From the NCBI GenBank assembly GCA_963751335.1, contig CAVVUB010000001.1:248001-312000 (forward strand): a stretch of DNA of 64,000 nucleotides, read 5' to 3'. Below are positions 1 to 9,773 of this stretch, piece after piece. The notes beneath the pieces are model-generated. The model was not told the DNA's origin, searched no databases, and saw nothing but the letters and a program-made list of their open reading frames with translations. The stretch's first letter is position 1; each line of letters opens with the position of its first letter. A program made the position numbers and the translations under genes. The DNA comes from Bog-473 sp963751335 (GTDB lineage: Bacteria > Actinomycetota > Acidimicrobiia > Acidimicrobiales > RAAP-2).

Positions 1-300
1 GTCGGGCAGGTACCCGACCCGGCCGAAGTTCACGCCGAGCACCGGCACGTCGGTGCCGGTGGCCAGGCGCACGATGCGTAGGAAGGTCCCGTCGCCCCCG
101 AGACTCACCGCCACCGTCGAGCCGGCCAGGTCGACCAGACCGAGGTCGCGCTCGACCCCGTCGTCGTCGACCCGGTCCGGACCGCTGAAGCGCAGGATGC
201 GCGCCGTGTCACCCCGGCCCTTGAGCCAGGCCGCCGTGTCGTTGGCCAGGGCCAGCGCGTCGGGCCGGTCCGGGTGGACGAGGAAGGTCACGGTCGCCAT
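1..300 (-). CDS. nadK: NAD kinase, N-terminal part (cut by window edge)
   Basis: First 100 residues of an NAD kinase, the cytoplasmic enzyme that phosphorylates NAD to NADP with ATP. The glycine-rich GGDG motif is at residues 68-71 (followed by TFLR) and the second conserved stretch GVNFGRVGYL at 89-98, both spaced as usual for the family. The start is the ATG complementary to 298-300. The gene lies 14 bp after tlyA and is the last visible gene of a minus-strand operon whose order equals Rv1692-Rv1695 of M. tuberculosis (family knowledge). The C-terminal two thirds lie outside the window, so completeness cannot be judged. Confidence 0.93.
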   Translation of the reverse strand, partial: MATVTFLVHPDRPDALALANDTAAWLKGRGDTARILRFSGPDRVDDDGVERDLGLVDLAGSTVAVSLGGDGTFLRIVRLATGTDVPVLGVNFGRVGYLPD

Positions 301-314
301 GGAGGGCTCCGGGC

Positions 315-1187
315 TCAGCCGGACTGGCTCCCGTCGACCGCCACCAGTTGCTCCGCCTCGGCCAGCGCACCGGCCAGGACGTCGGTGACGTCCGTCTCAT
401 CCATCACGTCCGTCTCGTCCACGTCTTTGCGGGCGTGGACCAGGAACTCGACGTTGCCTGCGGCACCGGTCAACGGGGAGGCCATCGCTCCCACTATGCC
501 GGTTCCGGCGGCGGTCAGCGCGGACGTGACCCCCTCGAGCGCGCCCAGCCACAGGACGGGGTCGCGCACCACCCCCTTGCCCTTGGACACGGCCGCCCGC
601 CCCACCTCGAACTGGGGCTTGACCAGCAGGACAAGGTCGGCCCCGGGAGCGGCCACCGGGCCGCAGAGGGCCGGCAGCACCGAGCGCAGGGAAATAAAGG
701 ACAGGTCGGCCACGACCAGCGGGCAGGGCACGAACTCCGGGTCGGCCGTCTCCAGCTGGGCCACGGTGAGAGTCCGGACGTTCACCCGCTCGAGCACGAC
801 CACCCGGTCGTCGGCCCGCAGGCCGGCGTCGAGCTGCCCGTGCCCCACGTCCACGGCGTAGACCCGCTCGACGCCCCGCTGGAGCAGGCAGTGGGTGAAG
901 CCGCCGGTCGAGGCGCCGGCGTCGAGGGCGCGGCGGCCCCCTGTGACCACGTCGAAGCGGGCCAGGGCGGCCTCGAGCTTCAGGCCGCCCCGACTCACGT
1001 AGGGCGCGGGCGGGCCCAGCAGCACCAGTGGCTCGTCCGGCCCGACCAGGCGGGCCGCCTTGTCGGCCGGGGCGCCGGCCACCAACACGTTCCCGGCGGC
1101 GATGGCGACCTGGGCCTCCTGGCGGCTGGCGGCCAGTCCCCGCCGCACGAGCTCGTTGTCGAGCCGTCGGCGGGGCGAAGGGGTCAG
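315..1187 (-). CDS. tlyA: TlyA-family rRNA 2'-O-methyltransferase
   Basis: Probable 16S/23S rRNA ribose methyltransferase of the TlyA/hemolysin A family. An N-terminal S4 RNA-binding domain (LDNELVRRGLAASR) is followed by an FtsJ-like methyltransferase domain with the SAM motif DAGASTGGFT, then DLSFISL and LVKPQFEVG, which carry the usual catalytic-region residues. The first ATG/GTG/TTG in frame is the GTG at 1148-1146, but the conserved S4 residues RRRLDNEL lie upstream of it in the same frame. The only near-start codon covering them is CTG at 1187-1185, which overlaps the stop of the upstream gene as CTGA, a coupled-translation geometry. I therefore give 1187 as start (290 aa); 1148 is the conservative alternative (277 aa). 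The C-terminus has a short acidic repeat (DETDVMDETDVTDV). Confidence 0.88.
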   Translation of the reverse strand: MTPSPRRRLDNELVRRGLAASRQEAQVAIAAGNVLVAGAPADKAARLVGPDEPLVLLGPPAPYVSRGGLKLEAALARFDVVTGGRRALDAGASTGGFTHCLLQRGVERVYAVDVGHGQLDAGLRADDRVVVLERVNVRTLTVAQLETADPEFVPCPLVVADLSFISLRSVLPALCGPVAAPGADLVLLVKPQFEVGRAAVSKGKGVVRDPVLWLGALEGVTSALTAAGTGIVGAMASPLTGAAGNVEFLVHARKDVDETDVMDETDVTDVLAGALAEAEQLVAVDGSQSG

Positions 1188-1885
1188 CTGGCCTTCTTCG
1201 GGGCGGTCTTGGTTTCGGACACCGCCTCGTCCGTGTGCTTGGCCTTCTCCGCCTTGTCCTTCGTGGGGCCGCCCTTGTGGCCGTCCTTCTTGGCGGTGTC
1301 CTTCTCCTTGGCGGTGTGCTTGTCCTTGGCGGTCTCCTTGGACTTCTCCTTGAACTTCTTGGCCTTGGCCCGCTTGGGCACGGCCCCTCCCGCCGCCCCC
1401 TTGGCCCGGCCGGCCGTCTTTTCGGCCTGCCGCCTGGCCTCCTTGGCCGCCTTGGTCGCCCCGGCCGTGGCCGTCTTGGCCGCGTTGGTCGCCTGCTTCG
1501 TGGCGCCGGCGGTGGCGTCCTTGGCCGCCTGGGTGGCCTGCTGCGTCGCCGCCTTGGTCGCGCCGGCCGCGCCCGCGGTGGCGTTGCGGCCGGCCTCGGC
1601 CGACTTCTTCAGCACCACGGCGACCCGGTTGGCGATCTCCTCGATCGACGCCGAGTCGATCTTGGAAAGCTGGGCGTGGACCTCGCGTCGCACCACCTCG
1701 AGCAGGTTCTCGCTCGTCTTCTTGCTTCGTTCGACCATGGCGTCCACTCGCTCCTGGGCCTGGCTCCGGGGGATCTCCCCGGCGTTCACCAGCTCCCGTA
1801 CGATCTCCTCGGCCCTGCCCCGGGTGAGCTGCCCGAGGACGGAACCCGCATCGAGATACTTCCGAATCCGCTCATTGCTTGCCAT
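1184..1885 (-). CDS. Phasin-like protein with histone-H1-like Lys/Ala-rich tail
   Basis: 233 aa in two halves. Residues 1-95 form a charged helical domain (GQLTRGRAEEIVRELVNAGE and following) resembling the phasin/PhaF-like proteins found next to tlyA in actinobacteria. Residues 96-233 are almost only A, T, K, E and G in short repeats (ATKAATQ, KEKDTAKK), like histone H1 or PhaF tails that bind DNA. The function is inferred: granule-associated or nucleoid-associated protein. It starts with ATG at 1885, 14 bp inside the end of the HAD phosphatase gene, and its stop overlaps the proposed tlyA start, so the genes are translationally packed. It occupies the place of the uncharacterised Rv1693 in M. 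tuberculosis, though similarity in sequence was not tested. Confidence 0.7.
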   Translation of the reverse strand: MASNERIRKYLDAGSVLGQLTRGRAEEIVRELVNAGEIPRSQAQERVDAMVERSKKTSENLLEVVRREVHAQLSKIDSASIEEIANRVAVVLKKSAEAGRNATAGAAGATKAATQQATQAAKDATAGATKQATNAAKTATAGATKAAKEARRQAEKTAGRAKGAAGGAVPKRAKAKKFKEKSKETAKDKHTAKEKDTAKKDGHKGGPTKDKAEKAKHTDEAVSETKTAPKKAS

Positions 1886-2708
1886 TGAACAAGAGTATCG
1901 AAAGTGCTAGCTGCCAGCAAGCACTTTTCAGCGCCGTCGAGACACTCTGGCGCACCAGCGTCGGCAGGTCCACTGCCGTGGCCGCCGCGTCGAGCCCCGC
2001 CGGAATCCCGTCCGGCGGGGTCACCCCGGAGAGAACCAGGGCAAACGGGATGCCCAGCTGGACGGCCAGCGCACCGTCGGTGGACGGTCGGTCCCCTACC
2101 ATGACCCGCAGCTCACCAGCCGGGACGAGGGCCGAGATGGCGTCCGCCGTCGGCCGCTGCGGCTTGCCGGCCACCTCGGGCTCGGCCTCGGCGCCCGTGG
2201 CCACCGCGGCCAGGATGGACCCGGCCCCCGGGATCACTCCGTCGGGCGTCGGGTAGGTGGCGTCCGCGTTGGTGGCCACGAAGCGGGCCCCGGCCCGCAC
2301 CGCGGCCACGGCCCGAGCCAGATCGTCGTAGGTGAAGTGACGGGTCAAGCCCACGACGACGGCATCGGCCGGTCCCTCGGGGACCACGGTCACGCCGCGG
2401 TCGGCCAACGCCTCGAGCAGCCCGTCCTCACCCAGCACCACGGCCGTGGTCCCCGGAGCCAAGAGCCCCGCCGCCACATCGGCCGAGCGCAGCAGGTCGG
2501 CGTCGGCCGCCGTGATACCGCAGTGGCCCAGCTGCTTCTTGAGCTGGGCCCGAGTGGGCGCAGAGTTGTTGGTGGCGAAGAGCACGTGGACGCCGGCGCC
2601 TCGCAGGCGGGCCACCGCCTCGTCGACGCCTGGGATGGGCCGGCCGCTCAACCAGACCACGCCGTCCAGATCGAGCACCCAGGTCCCCCCGGGCGGCGGT
2701 GGCCACAT
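1872..2708 (-). CDS. HAD-superfamily phosphatase, subfamily IIA (NagD/Rv1692-like)
   Basis: 278-aa HAD hydrolase. Motif I is DLDGVVW (nucleophile D13, acid D15), followed by the IIA hallmark ATNNSAPTR, the motif III lysine in AGKPQRP and motif IV MVGDRPSTDGALA near residue 220. Start chosen at the ATG complementary to 2706-2708, a few residues before motif I; the frame is open to 2825 but the extra N-terminus is Ser/Arg-rich and unlike the family. The M. tuberculosis gene in the same position, Rv1692, is a glycerol-3-phosphate phosphatase, so a role in polar-lipid recycling is a reasonable inference. The C-terminus reads 14 bp into the next gene. Confidence 0.87.
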   Translation of the reverse strand: MWPPPPGGTWVLDLDGVVWLSGRPIPGVDEAVARLRGAGVHVLFATNNSAPTRAQLKKQLGHCGITAADADLLRSADVAAGLLAPGTTAVVLGEDGLLEALADRGVTVVPEGPADAVVVGLTRHFTYDDLARAVAAVRAGARFVATNADATYPTPDGVIPGAGSILAAVATGAEAEPEVAGKPQRPTADAISALVPAGELRVMVGDRPSTDGALAVQLGIPFALVLSGVTPPDGIPAGLDAAATAVDLPTLVRQSVSTALKSACWQLALSILLFNGKQ

Positions 2709-2933
2709 GGGCGCCGAGGCTAACGCCCTTCGTCGCCTCGACGGCGTGGCGGGGCTCATCGTCGAGGCGACAGACTTCGTGCCGCAGCTGCGAGACGCGA
2801 GACGCGAGAGGGCGGACGGTTGCACCGCGACATCCCGCTCCCGCTCGGCGGCCGGGTGACCGCCGCGGGTGGCGCCGGGACGAATTCGCCTGCGCCTACG
2901 TCCAGGGCACCGCTGCAGCCGACGGCGCCGGGC

Positions 2934-3341
2934 TTAGAGGTCGCTCATCGAGGGTCGCAGGGCCAGGGTTCGGGCCATGTCGCGCCGGGTGACGAAGCCG
3001 ACGACCCGGGCGTCCGCCGTGACCGGGAGCCGGGCCTGGCTGGTCCTCGTCATCACGGCCACTGCGTCCTCGACCGGGACGTCGACGTCGACGCCGAGGG
3101 TCACCGGCTCTCCGGGTCCGGCCAGGGCGGACAGCTGGACCTGTCGCGGATCGAGCCCCTGGGCCACCACCCTGGCGACGATGTCGCGGTTGGAGACGGT
3201 TCCGACCAGGCGTCCATCGGCCAGGCAGAAGGGGACGGATTCCTCTTCGTGGCTGGCCAGGTAACCGGCGGCGACGGCCACCGAGTCGGTGGTGTGCAAG
3301 ACGTCGAGGACGGGGCACATGACGTCGCGGACGGTCTTCAT
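2934..3341 (-). CDS. CBS-domain pair protein
   Basis: 135 aa made almost only of two CBS motifs: about residues 5-60 (VRDVMCPVLDVL through GTVSNRDIVARVVA) and 72-130 (through RLPVTADARVVGFVTRRDMA). Free-standing CBS pairs bind adenine nucleotides and act as energy or redox sensors for partner proteins (family knowledge). There is no catalytic domain, so the partner is unknown. It starts with ATG at 3341 and lies 118 bp after the E2 acyltransferase gene, possibly in the same transcript. Confidence 0.85.
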   Translation of the reverse strand: MKTVRDVMCPVLDVLHTTDSVAVAAGYLASHEEESVPFCLADGRLVGTVSNRDIVARVVAQGLDPRQVQLSALAGPGEPVTLGVDVDVPVEDAVAVMTRTSQARLPVTADARVVGFVTRRDMARTLALRPSMSDL

Positions 3342-3459
3342 GGGCGACCTCCCGGGGCGCCGACGGACGATGGCGCTCCCCTCCCACCCTCGCGCCGAGC
3401 GCGCGGCGAGGCAATGGGTGCATCGGCCACGCCGGCGCCCGCCCTCCGACCCCGGGCCA

Positions 3460-4720
3460 TCAGCTCAGGGCGATCAGGTTGGTGGGATCCCCCAGCATCT
3501 CGCCCACCGCGCTGAGGAAGAGCGAGGCGGCCTGCCCGTCGACCAGGCGGTGGTCGAAGGACAGGCTCAGGGTGACGAGATGGCGCAAGGCGACTGCCCC
3601 CTCGAACTCCCAGGGTCGCAGGGCGATGGCCCCCATGGCCATGATCGCCGCCTCGCCCGGGTTGAGGATGGGCACCCCGGCGTCCACGCCGAAGGTGCCG
3701 ACGTTGGTGAGCGTGACGCTGCCGCCCCGCAGGTCTTCGGGCGTGGAGCGCGCCTGCGCGGGCCGTGGCGGTCAGCTCGTCCAGGGCCCGCACCAGCTCG
3801 CGTAAGGACAGATCCTGCGCGTCCTTGACGTTGGGCACGACCAGGCCGTGCGGACCGGCCACCGCGATGCCGAGGTTCACGTAGTGCTTGGTCACGACCA
3901 CGCCGGCGGCGTCGTCCCACGACGAGTTCAGGGCGGGGTGGAGCTCGAGCGCGAGCACCATGGCCCGGGCTGCGAGGGCGAGTGGCGTGACATGGAGTCC
4001 CTCGAAGTGACGGTTGGCCCGCAGCCGGCGCACCAGTTCCACCGTTGGTGTGACGTCGACGGTCAAGAACACGCAGGCCTGGGGCGCCTCGGCCACGCTG
4101 CGCACCATCGCTTCGGCCATGTGCTTCTGGACGCCGCGCACCGGCGTGCGGGTCTCCCGACCGGTCGAGCCCACGGCCGCCGGTACCAGTGATTCCAATT
4201 CCAGATGGGCGGCCAGATCCTCGCGGGTGACGATGCCGTCGGGCCCGTGGCCGGCCACCTCCGCCAGGTCCACCCCGGCCTGGCGGGCTGCGTAGCGCAC
4301 CGGTGGGGGGGCGAGCGGGCGACCATTGGGCTCGGCTCCGGGTGGTGGGCCGCCGTGGTCACGGTGGTCTCCGCCCCGCCGACGCCGACGCCGGCTCGGA
4401 GTGGCGTCAGACGGGCCGTAGCCCACGAGCACCGACACCTTCTCCGGTTCGGCCTCTGCCCCTTCGGCGGTGTCGCCTCCCGTGTCGACGGCCACGAGCG
4501 GCGCACCGACGGCCACCGTGTCACCCGGCTGCGCCAACAGCTCGACCACGGTGCCGGCGAAGGGGCTGGGCAATTCCACCACGGCCTTCTCGGTCTCGAC
4601 CTCGGCCAGCACCTGGTTCAAGGTGACCGTGTCGCCGGCGGCCACGTGCCAGGCCACCACCTCGGCCTCGGTCAGGCCCTCCCCCAGGTCGGGCAAGAGG
4701 AAGCGGCGCACGTCACTCAT
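3460..4720 (-). CDS. pdhC: 2-oxoacid dehydrogenase E2, dihydrolipoamide acyltransferase (one frameshift)
   Basis: E2 core of a pyruvate or branched-chain 2-oxoacid dehydrogenase complex, about 420 aa. It has one lipoyl domain (residues 1-80, lipoyl lysine K45 in VETEKAVVEL), an Arg/Gly/Pro linker, a peripheral-subunit-binding domain (about 125-160, PVRYAARQAGVDLAEVAG) and the acyltransferase domain ending in the active-site motif SFDHRLVDG. The reading frame shifts by one inserted base near 3755 (after DELTATARA), and the family sequence resumes as STPEDLRGG and continues to the stop at 3460. Its ATG overlaps the E1beta stop as ATGA. Substrate (pyruvate versus branched-chain oxoacids) cannot be fixed from sequence alone. 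Confidence 0.85.
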
Positions 4721-5711
4721 GGTGCATCCAGGCAGCGGTCGACCTCGTGGAGGATGCGGTCGGCGTCGGGGAGGAAGTAGCGCTCGAGTTTGGCCGGCGG
4801 GTACGGGGTGGCGAAGCCGCCCACCCGCCGCACGGGCGCCTCCAGGTGGTAGAAGCAGCGCTCCGAAATGCGGGCGGCGATCTCGGCCCCGAGGCCGCAG
4901 AAGACCGGCGCCTCGTGCACGACCACGAGCCGGCCCGTCTTGCGCACCGACCCCTCGAGGGTCTCGAAATCGACGGGAGAGAGCGAGCGCAGGTCGAGCA
5001 CCTCGAGCGAGGTGCCCTCCTCGGCGGCCAGGCGGGCCGCCTCCAGCGCGGTGGCCACCATGGGGCCGTAGGCGGCGATGGTCACGTCGCTCCCCTCGAT
5101 CGTGACCCGGGCCCGGTGCAACGGGATTCTGGCCGCTGCGGCCTCGTCCTGGTCGACCTCGCCCTTGTCCCAGTAACGCCGTTTGGGCTCGAAGAAGACC
5201 ACCGGATCGTCCGACGCGATCGCCTGTTGAATCATGCGCATGCCCGTCAGCCGCGTTGCTCGGCGTGACGACGCGCAGGCCGGCGGTGTGGGCGAAGTAG
5301 GCCTCGGGCGATTCCGAGTGGTGCTCGACCGCGCCGATGCCACCGCCGTAGGGCACGCGGATGGTGAGGGGCATGGTCGACCCTGCCCTCGTTGCGAAAA
5401 CGGGTCTTGGCCACTTGCGAGACGATCTGGTCGAAAGCGGGATAGATGAAGCCGTCGAACTGGATTTCGCAGACGGGGCGGAACCCCCGCATGGCCAGCC
5501 CGACCGCGGTGCCGATCACCCCGGACTCCGCCAGCGGCGTGTCGATGACGCGACGGTCTCCGAAATCGTGCTGGAGTCCCTCGGTGACACGGAAGACGCC
5601 GCCCAGCTTGCCGATGTCCTCCCCCATGAGGACCACTTTCGGGTCACGGGTCATGGCCTCGCGCAGGCCGGCATTGAGCGCCTTGCCCAAAGACATGGTG
5701 GCCGCCGTCAT
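4717..5711 (-). CDS. pdhB: 2-oxoacid dehydrogenase E1 component, beta subunit (two frameshifts)
   Basis: E1 beta subunit, about 331 aa, which with E1 alpha performs the thiamine-diphosphate-dependent decarboxylation. The N-terminal part reads MTAATMSLGKALN through MGEDIGKLGGVF and the catalytic-region DTPLAESG. Single inserted bases shift the frame near 5373 (before MPLTIRVPYGGGIGAVEHHS) and near 5258 (before MRMIQQAIASDDPVVFFEPK). The C-terminal transketolase domain is intact to ERYFLPDADRIL. Total length is 3n+2, as expected for two insertions. Start ATG 5711-5709 overlaps the E1alpha stop (TGATG) and the stop overlaps the E2 start (ATGA), so the three genes form a coupled operon. Confidence 0.85.
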
Positions 5712-6839
5712 CAGGACTCCTCGGTCAGGCCCGCCAGGTACTCCTCGTAGTCGGCCCGCTCCTCCTCGAGGAGGGGATGCGGATCGGCGTAGACCTCGGA
5801 GAACAGTGCGTCGGATCCGGGGTCGGGCATCGACAGGCAACCCTGGCGCAGAGCCGCCGCGGCGGCGTCCGCCCGCGCCGTGACCTCTTCGTCGAAACGG
5901 TCGTCGAGCAGGCCCTCGACCCGGAGCAGCGCATGCAAGCGGGCCAGGGGGTCCTTGACCCGCCACTGCTCCTCCTCGGCATGGCTGCGGTACCGCGTGG
6001 GGTCGTCCGACGTGGTGTGTGGCCCCATGCGGTAGGTCACGGCCTCGATGAGCGTGGGGCCCTGCCCGCCGTAGGCGCGGGCCAGGGCGAGCCGGGTGGC
6101 GGCCAGGACGGCCAGCACGTCGTTGCCGTCCACCTGAATCCCGGGGATGCCGTAGCCCTCGCCCCGCTCGGCGATCGAGGCGTGTGATTGGAGGCGCACC
6201 GGCTCGGAGATGGCCCACTGGTTGTTCTGGCAGAAGAAGACGACCGGCACGACGTAACTGGCGGCGAAGCCGAAGGCCTCGGCCACGTCACCCTCGCTGC
6301 TCGCCCCGTCGCCGAAATACGACAGCACGGCCGATCCGGCACCTTCGAGGGTGAGCCCGAGCGCGTAGCCGGTGGCGTGCAGGGTCTGGGCGCCCACGAC
6401 GATGGCTGGGGTCGCGATGCCGTACTCGGAAGGATCCCAGCCCGAGTGGGCGGTGCCCCGCCACATGCGCAACATGGCCACGGGATCGACACCCCTGCAG
6501 TACGCCACGCCGTGCTCCCGGTAACTCGGGAACACGAAGTCGTCGCTCCGCAGGGCCCGGGCCGAGCCCACCTGCGCCGCCTCCTGTCCCAGCAGGGGTG
6601 CCCACAGGCCCAGCTCCCCCTGGCGCTGCAGCGCCATCGCCTCGGCATCGATGACGGCGGACCACCGCCATGTCGGCGTAGAGGCCGCGCAGCTGTTCGG
6701 CGTCCACGTCGGCCACCAGGTCCCAGTACGGACAGCCCACAGTGCGCTGCCCGTCGACGGAGATCAGCTGGACGAGGCCGTCGAAGCCCATCCACTCGGC
6801 GATTCTCTCGCCTGGAACCAGGAGCTGCGCCGTGGCCAT
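5711..6839 (-). CDS. pdhA: 2-oxoacid dehydrogenase E1 component, alpha subunit (one frameshift)
   Basis: Thiamine-diphosphate-binding E1 alpha subunit, about 376 aa. The ThDP motif runs from GDGASSEGD to the NNQWAIS loop, with the phosphorylation-loop-like region HTTSDDPTRYR further on. The first 60 residues (MATAQLLVPGERIAEW to LYADMAVVR) are in one frame; a single inserted base near 6655 moves the rest (IDAEAMALQRQGELGLW onward) to the next frame. Start is ATG 6839 with an AGGAGT ribosome-binding site a few bases upstream. It is the first gene of the E1alpha-E1beta-E2 operon; no E3 gene is present in the window, so a shared dihydrolipoamide dehydrogenase is presumed. Confidence 0.85.
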
Positions 6840-6998
6840 CGGGACTCCTTCCTCGAGCTGGGCCCGACGAAGGCATCAGAGCATGATCCGCTGCCTCGTG
6901 CGCGGGAATTCAGGTCAGATCACAGCATCCGTACACGTTCAGTGCAGCTGATACGCGCTTTCGCGCACTAAAAATGCGTGCGCCAAGCGGCAGAGAGA

Positions 6999-7924
6999 TC
7001 AGGACGCCTTGCGGCGGGCCACCGTTTTGGTGCGGGCCGGCGCTTTGGCCGGCGCCTTCTTGGCCGGGCTCTTCTTGGCCGGTGCGGCCCGGCGCGTGGC
7101 GCCTTCTTGGCCGCCGGCTTCTTCTTGGTCGCCTTGGACCCACTTCCACCGGCTGCCGCGATGCTGGCGTTGAGCGCCTCCATGAGGTCGATGACCTTGG
7201 CCGGCTGCTCGGGCCCGGTCTCGATGACGATCTCGTGCCCGCTCCGCTTCTCTTCGATGAGGGCCTCGACCTTCTGCCGATGGGTGTCGTGGAAACGCTC
7301 GGGATCCCAGTCGCTCTCCATCGACTCGATCAGCAACTGGGCCATGGACAGCTCGCGGTCGGTCACCTCGTCTTCGCTGGGGAGTTCGGGGATCTCGCGT
7401 CCGGGTTGGCGCACCTCGTCGGAGAAATACATCGTGTGCAGGGCCAATGCTTCGCCGTCGGGCCGGATGGCGACGAGGTACTCCTTGTTGCGCATGACGA
7501 GGGTGGCGATACCGATCCGCCCGGCGTCGTTCATGGCCCGGCGCAGCAGGGCGTAGGCCTTGTCGGCGCCCTCGCCTTCGGGAGCCAGGTAGTAGCTGGA
7601 CCGGAAGAACACCGGGTCGATATCGACCAGACCGACGAAATCGGAGATCTCGATCTGGCGCGACTTCTTCGGCTCGGCCGACTCGAGCTCCTCGTCGGTC
7701 AGGATGACGTACTCGCCGCCGCCCAGATCGAAACCGCGGGTAATGCGGTCGCCCGGCACCTCCTCGCCCGTCCGCTCGTTGACCTTCTTGTAGCGGATGC
7801 GATCGGAGGTCCCGTCCTCGAATTGGTTGAAGTGGATGCTCTTGTCGGAGGTCGCCGGGTACAGCCCGACCGGGATGTTCACCAGGCCGAAGCTGAGCGC
7901 CCCCTTCCATATGGTGCGTGGCAC
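6999..7924 (-). CDS. ku: Ku, non-homologous end-joining DNA-end-binding protein
   Basis: Bacterial Ku homodimer subunit that binds double-strand DNA ends and recruits LigD. It begins PRTIWKGALSFGLVNIPVGLY and keeps the core beta-barrel regions (FNQFEDGTSDRIRYKKV, DFVGLVDIDPVFF, YYLAPE) and the PELPSEDEVTDRELSMA linker. The tail is lysine/alanine-rich. A single deleted base near 7098 moves the last 33 or so residues to another frame (AAPAKKSPAKKAPAKAPAR, stop at 6999). I chose GTG 7924 as start because it gives the family N-terminus and a TAATTT box lies 7 nt upstream at 7932-7937, suggesting a leaderless mRNA. No ligD is visible in the window. Confidence 0.9.
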
Positions 7925-7990
7925 AAGCCGCAAATTACCAGCTGGGGGCCGGTCCACCACCTTGATACACCGATTCGCCACACTGATTTC

Positions 7991-8422
7991 ATGTCCACGA
8001 GTGCTGACTGCGGCTTCGGCCCGACCGTTTTGGTCGGCCTGGCCGACCTGGGGCCGGTGGACCCGACCAGTGGAGACCTGTCCCTTGAGCTGGGTCTTTC
8101 CGTCTGGATGCGCCGAAACGGCCTCTCGCTCGAGGAGGCCCGGCGGGCCCTGCTCGCGCTACGCGAACACGTCATCGGGGCCTGCGGGCTCGACCCGGCG
8201 ACCGAGCCGGTCCCCTTCGTCGGGCGCTCGCCCCGCCTCGACGTGGTGACCCTGATCTCCTACCTCGGCCAGTTGCTGCGTCGCGGCGCACTCTCCGCCG
8301 GCCTGAGCACTCGGGGCCTGGCCGAACGGGTCATGGCCGAGCTTCCGGTAGCCCGAGGCCTCCGCCATCGGCGCCTGAGCCCCCGCGGCTCGTGCCGACG
8401 CAAGCCGTGGCGACATGGCTGA
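7991..8422 (+). CDS. Hypothetical protein divergent from ku
   Basis: 143 aa, not recognised. It is helical and charged in the middle (LSLEEARRALLALREHVIGA, then VVTLISYLGQLLRRGAL), with a very basic C-terminus. It starts ATG 7991, 66 bp from the divergent ku start, so the two could share a regulatory region. No signal peptide or membrane segment is visible. The last 30 residues (RHRRLSPRGSCRRKPWRHG) look like random high-GC coding and may reflect a frameshift. Confidence 0.45.
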   Translation: MSTSADCGFGPTVLVGLADLGPVDPTSGDLSLELGLSVWMRRNGLSLEEARRALLALREHVIGACGLDPATEPVPFVGRSPRLDVVTLISYLGQLLRRGALSAGLSTRGLAERVMAELPVARGLRHRRLSPRGSCRRKPWRHG

Positions 8423-8709
8423 AAGCTCGGTGCACCCGTACGAGACACTTTACCCATCGTAAGACGAGAGAATCGTGACACGATGTATCTGCTTCACGGG
8501 CGACGATCGACCGTCGGATCCGAGAGCGAGTGACGGCCTGGGCCGGCTGGTGGCGACCCGTTCCTCCCTTCACGGGCGATCACCCGACGCGCGGTCAGGC
8601 GTAGCCCCTACAGTCGCTGGCAGTGTCGCCGAGCGTCCCAGGAGTCAAGAGGCAAGTCGGCGATCTTCACGTCAGACGCGAATCGACAAGCAGGAGGACG
8701 TCGACCCTG

Positions 8710-9773
8710 ATGCCGAAGGTTGACGTGTGGCTCTCGAACTCGGTCTTGGACGCCGCGCAGCGGGCTGCCGAACTGGAACAGACGGGCGTCGACGGCGTCT
8801 TCAGCTTCGAGAACGCTCACGACGTCTTCTTTCCCCTCGTCGCAGCCGCGCCAGCCTGCTCCCTGGACCTCATGACCAATGTCGCCATCGCGTTTCCCCG
8901 GAGTCCACTCCACCTCGCTCACGCCGCCTACGACCTTCACGGCCTTTCCGAAGGCCGTTTCCGCCTCGGGTTGGGCTCACAGATACGGACCCATGTGGAA
9001 CGTCGCTACGGCGCGACGTGGGGCAAGCCCGTCGAGCACATGCGGGAGATCGTTGCCGCCACCAAGACCATTCTGAACGGTTGGCAGGGGGGCCAGACCA
9101 TCGAGTTTCGAGGCGAGTACACGACGCATACCCTGATGACCCCGATCTTCGATCCGGGCCCGAATCCCTTCGGCGTTCCGAAGGTCCTTGTCGGTGCCCT
9201 CGGACCGCGGATGACTCAGATGGCAGCCGAGGTGGCTGACGGCGTTCTGGTCATGCCCTTCAACACCGAACGCCACATGCGTGAACGCACCACTCCGGCC
9301 ATCGAGGCAGGCCTCGAGGCTGCCGGCCGCTCCCGCGAGGACATCGAGGTGGTGGCGGAAGTCATCGTGGCAACAGGTCGAAACGAGGAGGAGCTCAGGG
9401 CCTCTGACGCGGCGCGCTTCATCGTGGCCTTCTACGGATCCACCCCGGCCTACCGACCGGTCCTCGATGTCGAGGGTCGGGGCGAGTTGCAGCCGGAGCT
9501 CAACGCGCTCTCGAAGCGGGGCGAGTGGCAGACCATGGCCACTCTGGTCGACGACGACCTCTTCAGCAGGATCGCCGTGCGCGGCACACCCGAGGAGGCG
9601 GCCGCGAGATCGCCCGTCGCTTTCCCGACTGCGACCGGATCTGCGCCTATTTTCCCGGGTATTCGCCCTCGGACGAGCTCATCGCGGAGTTCACCGCAGC
9701 AGTGAAGGAGACGCGTGAGCGAGCCGGTGCTCTTCGTCTGCGAGGAAGGCGTCGCCACCCTGACCCCGCATGA
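8710..9773 (+). CDS. LLM-class (probably F420-dependent) oxidoreductase, TIGR03617-like (frameshift near C-terminus)
   Basis: About 354-aa TIM-barrel flavin/F420 oxidoreductase of the luciferase-like monooxygenase class. Features are the N-terminal strand MPKVDVWLSNSVLDAAQRAA, FSFENAHDVFFPL, the GLSEGRFRLGLGSQ loop typical of F420-dependent members, and FGVPKVLVGALGPRMTQMAAE. ATG 8710 has AGGAGG 11-16 nt upstream. Near 9603 one base is missing: the first frame ends at 9705 with unrelated residues, while the family C-terminus (EIARRFPDCDRICAYFPGYS) continues in another frame. The exact C-terminus is uncertain and may lie at the TGA overlapping the GTG of the next gene at 9715. The substrate is unknown. 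Confidence 0.78.

Noticed and set aside
348..1910. Plus-strand 520-codon open frame
   Set aside because: Antisense to tlyA and the lysine-rich protein; low-complexity high-GC shadow.
3338..5374. A single 678-codon protein joining E1beta and E2
   Set aside because: This frame is out of register with E1beta for most of 4720-5260 and only correct for parts of both genes; it results from the frameshifts.
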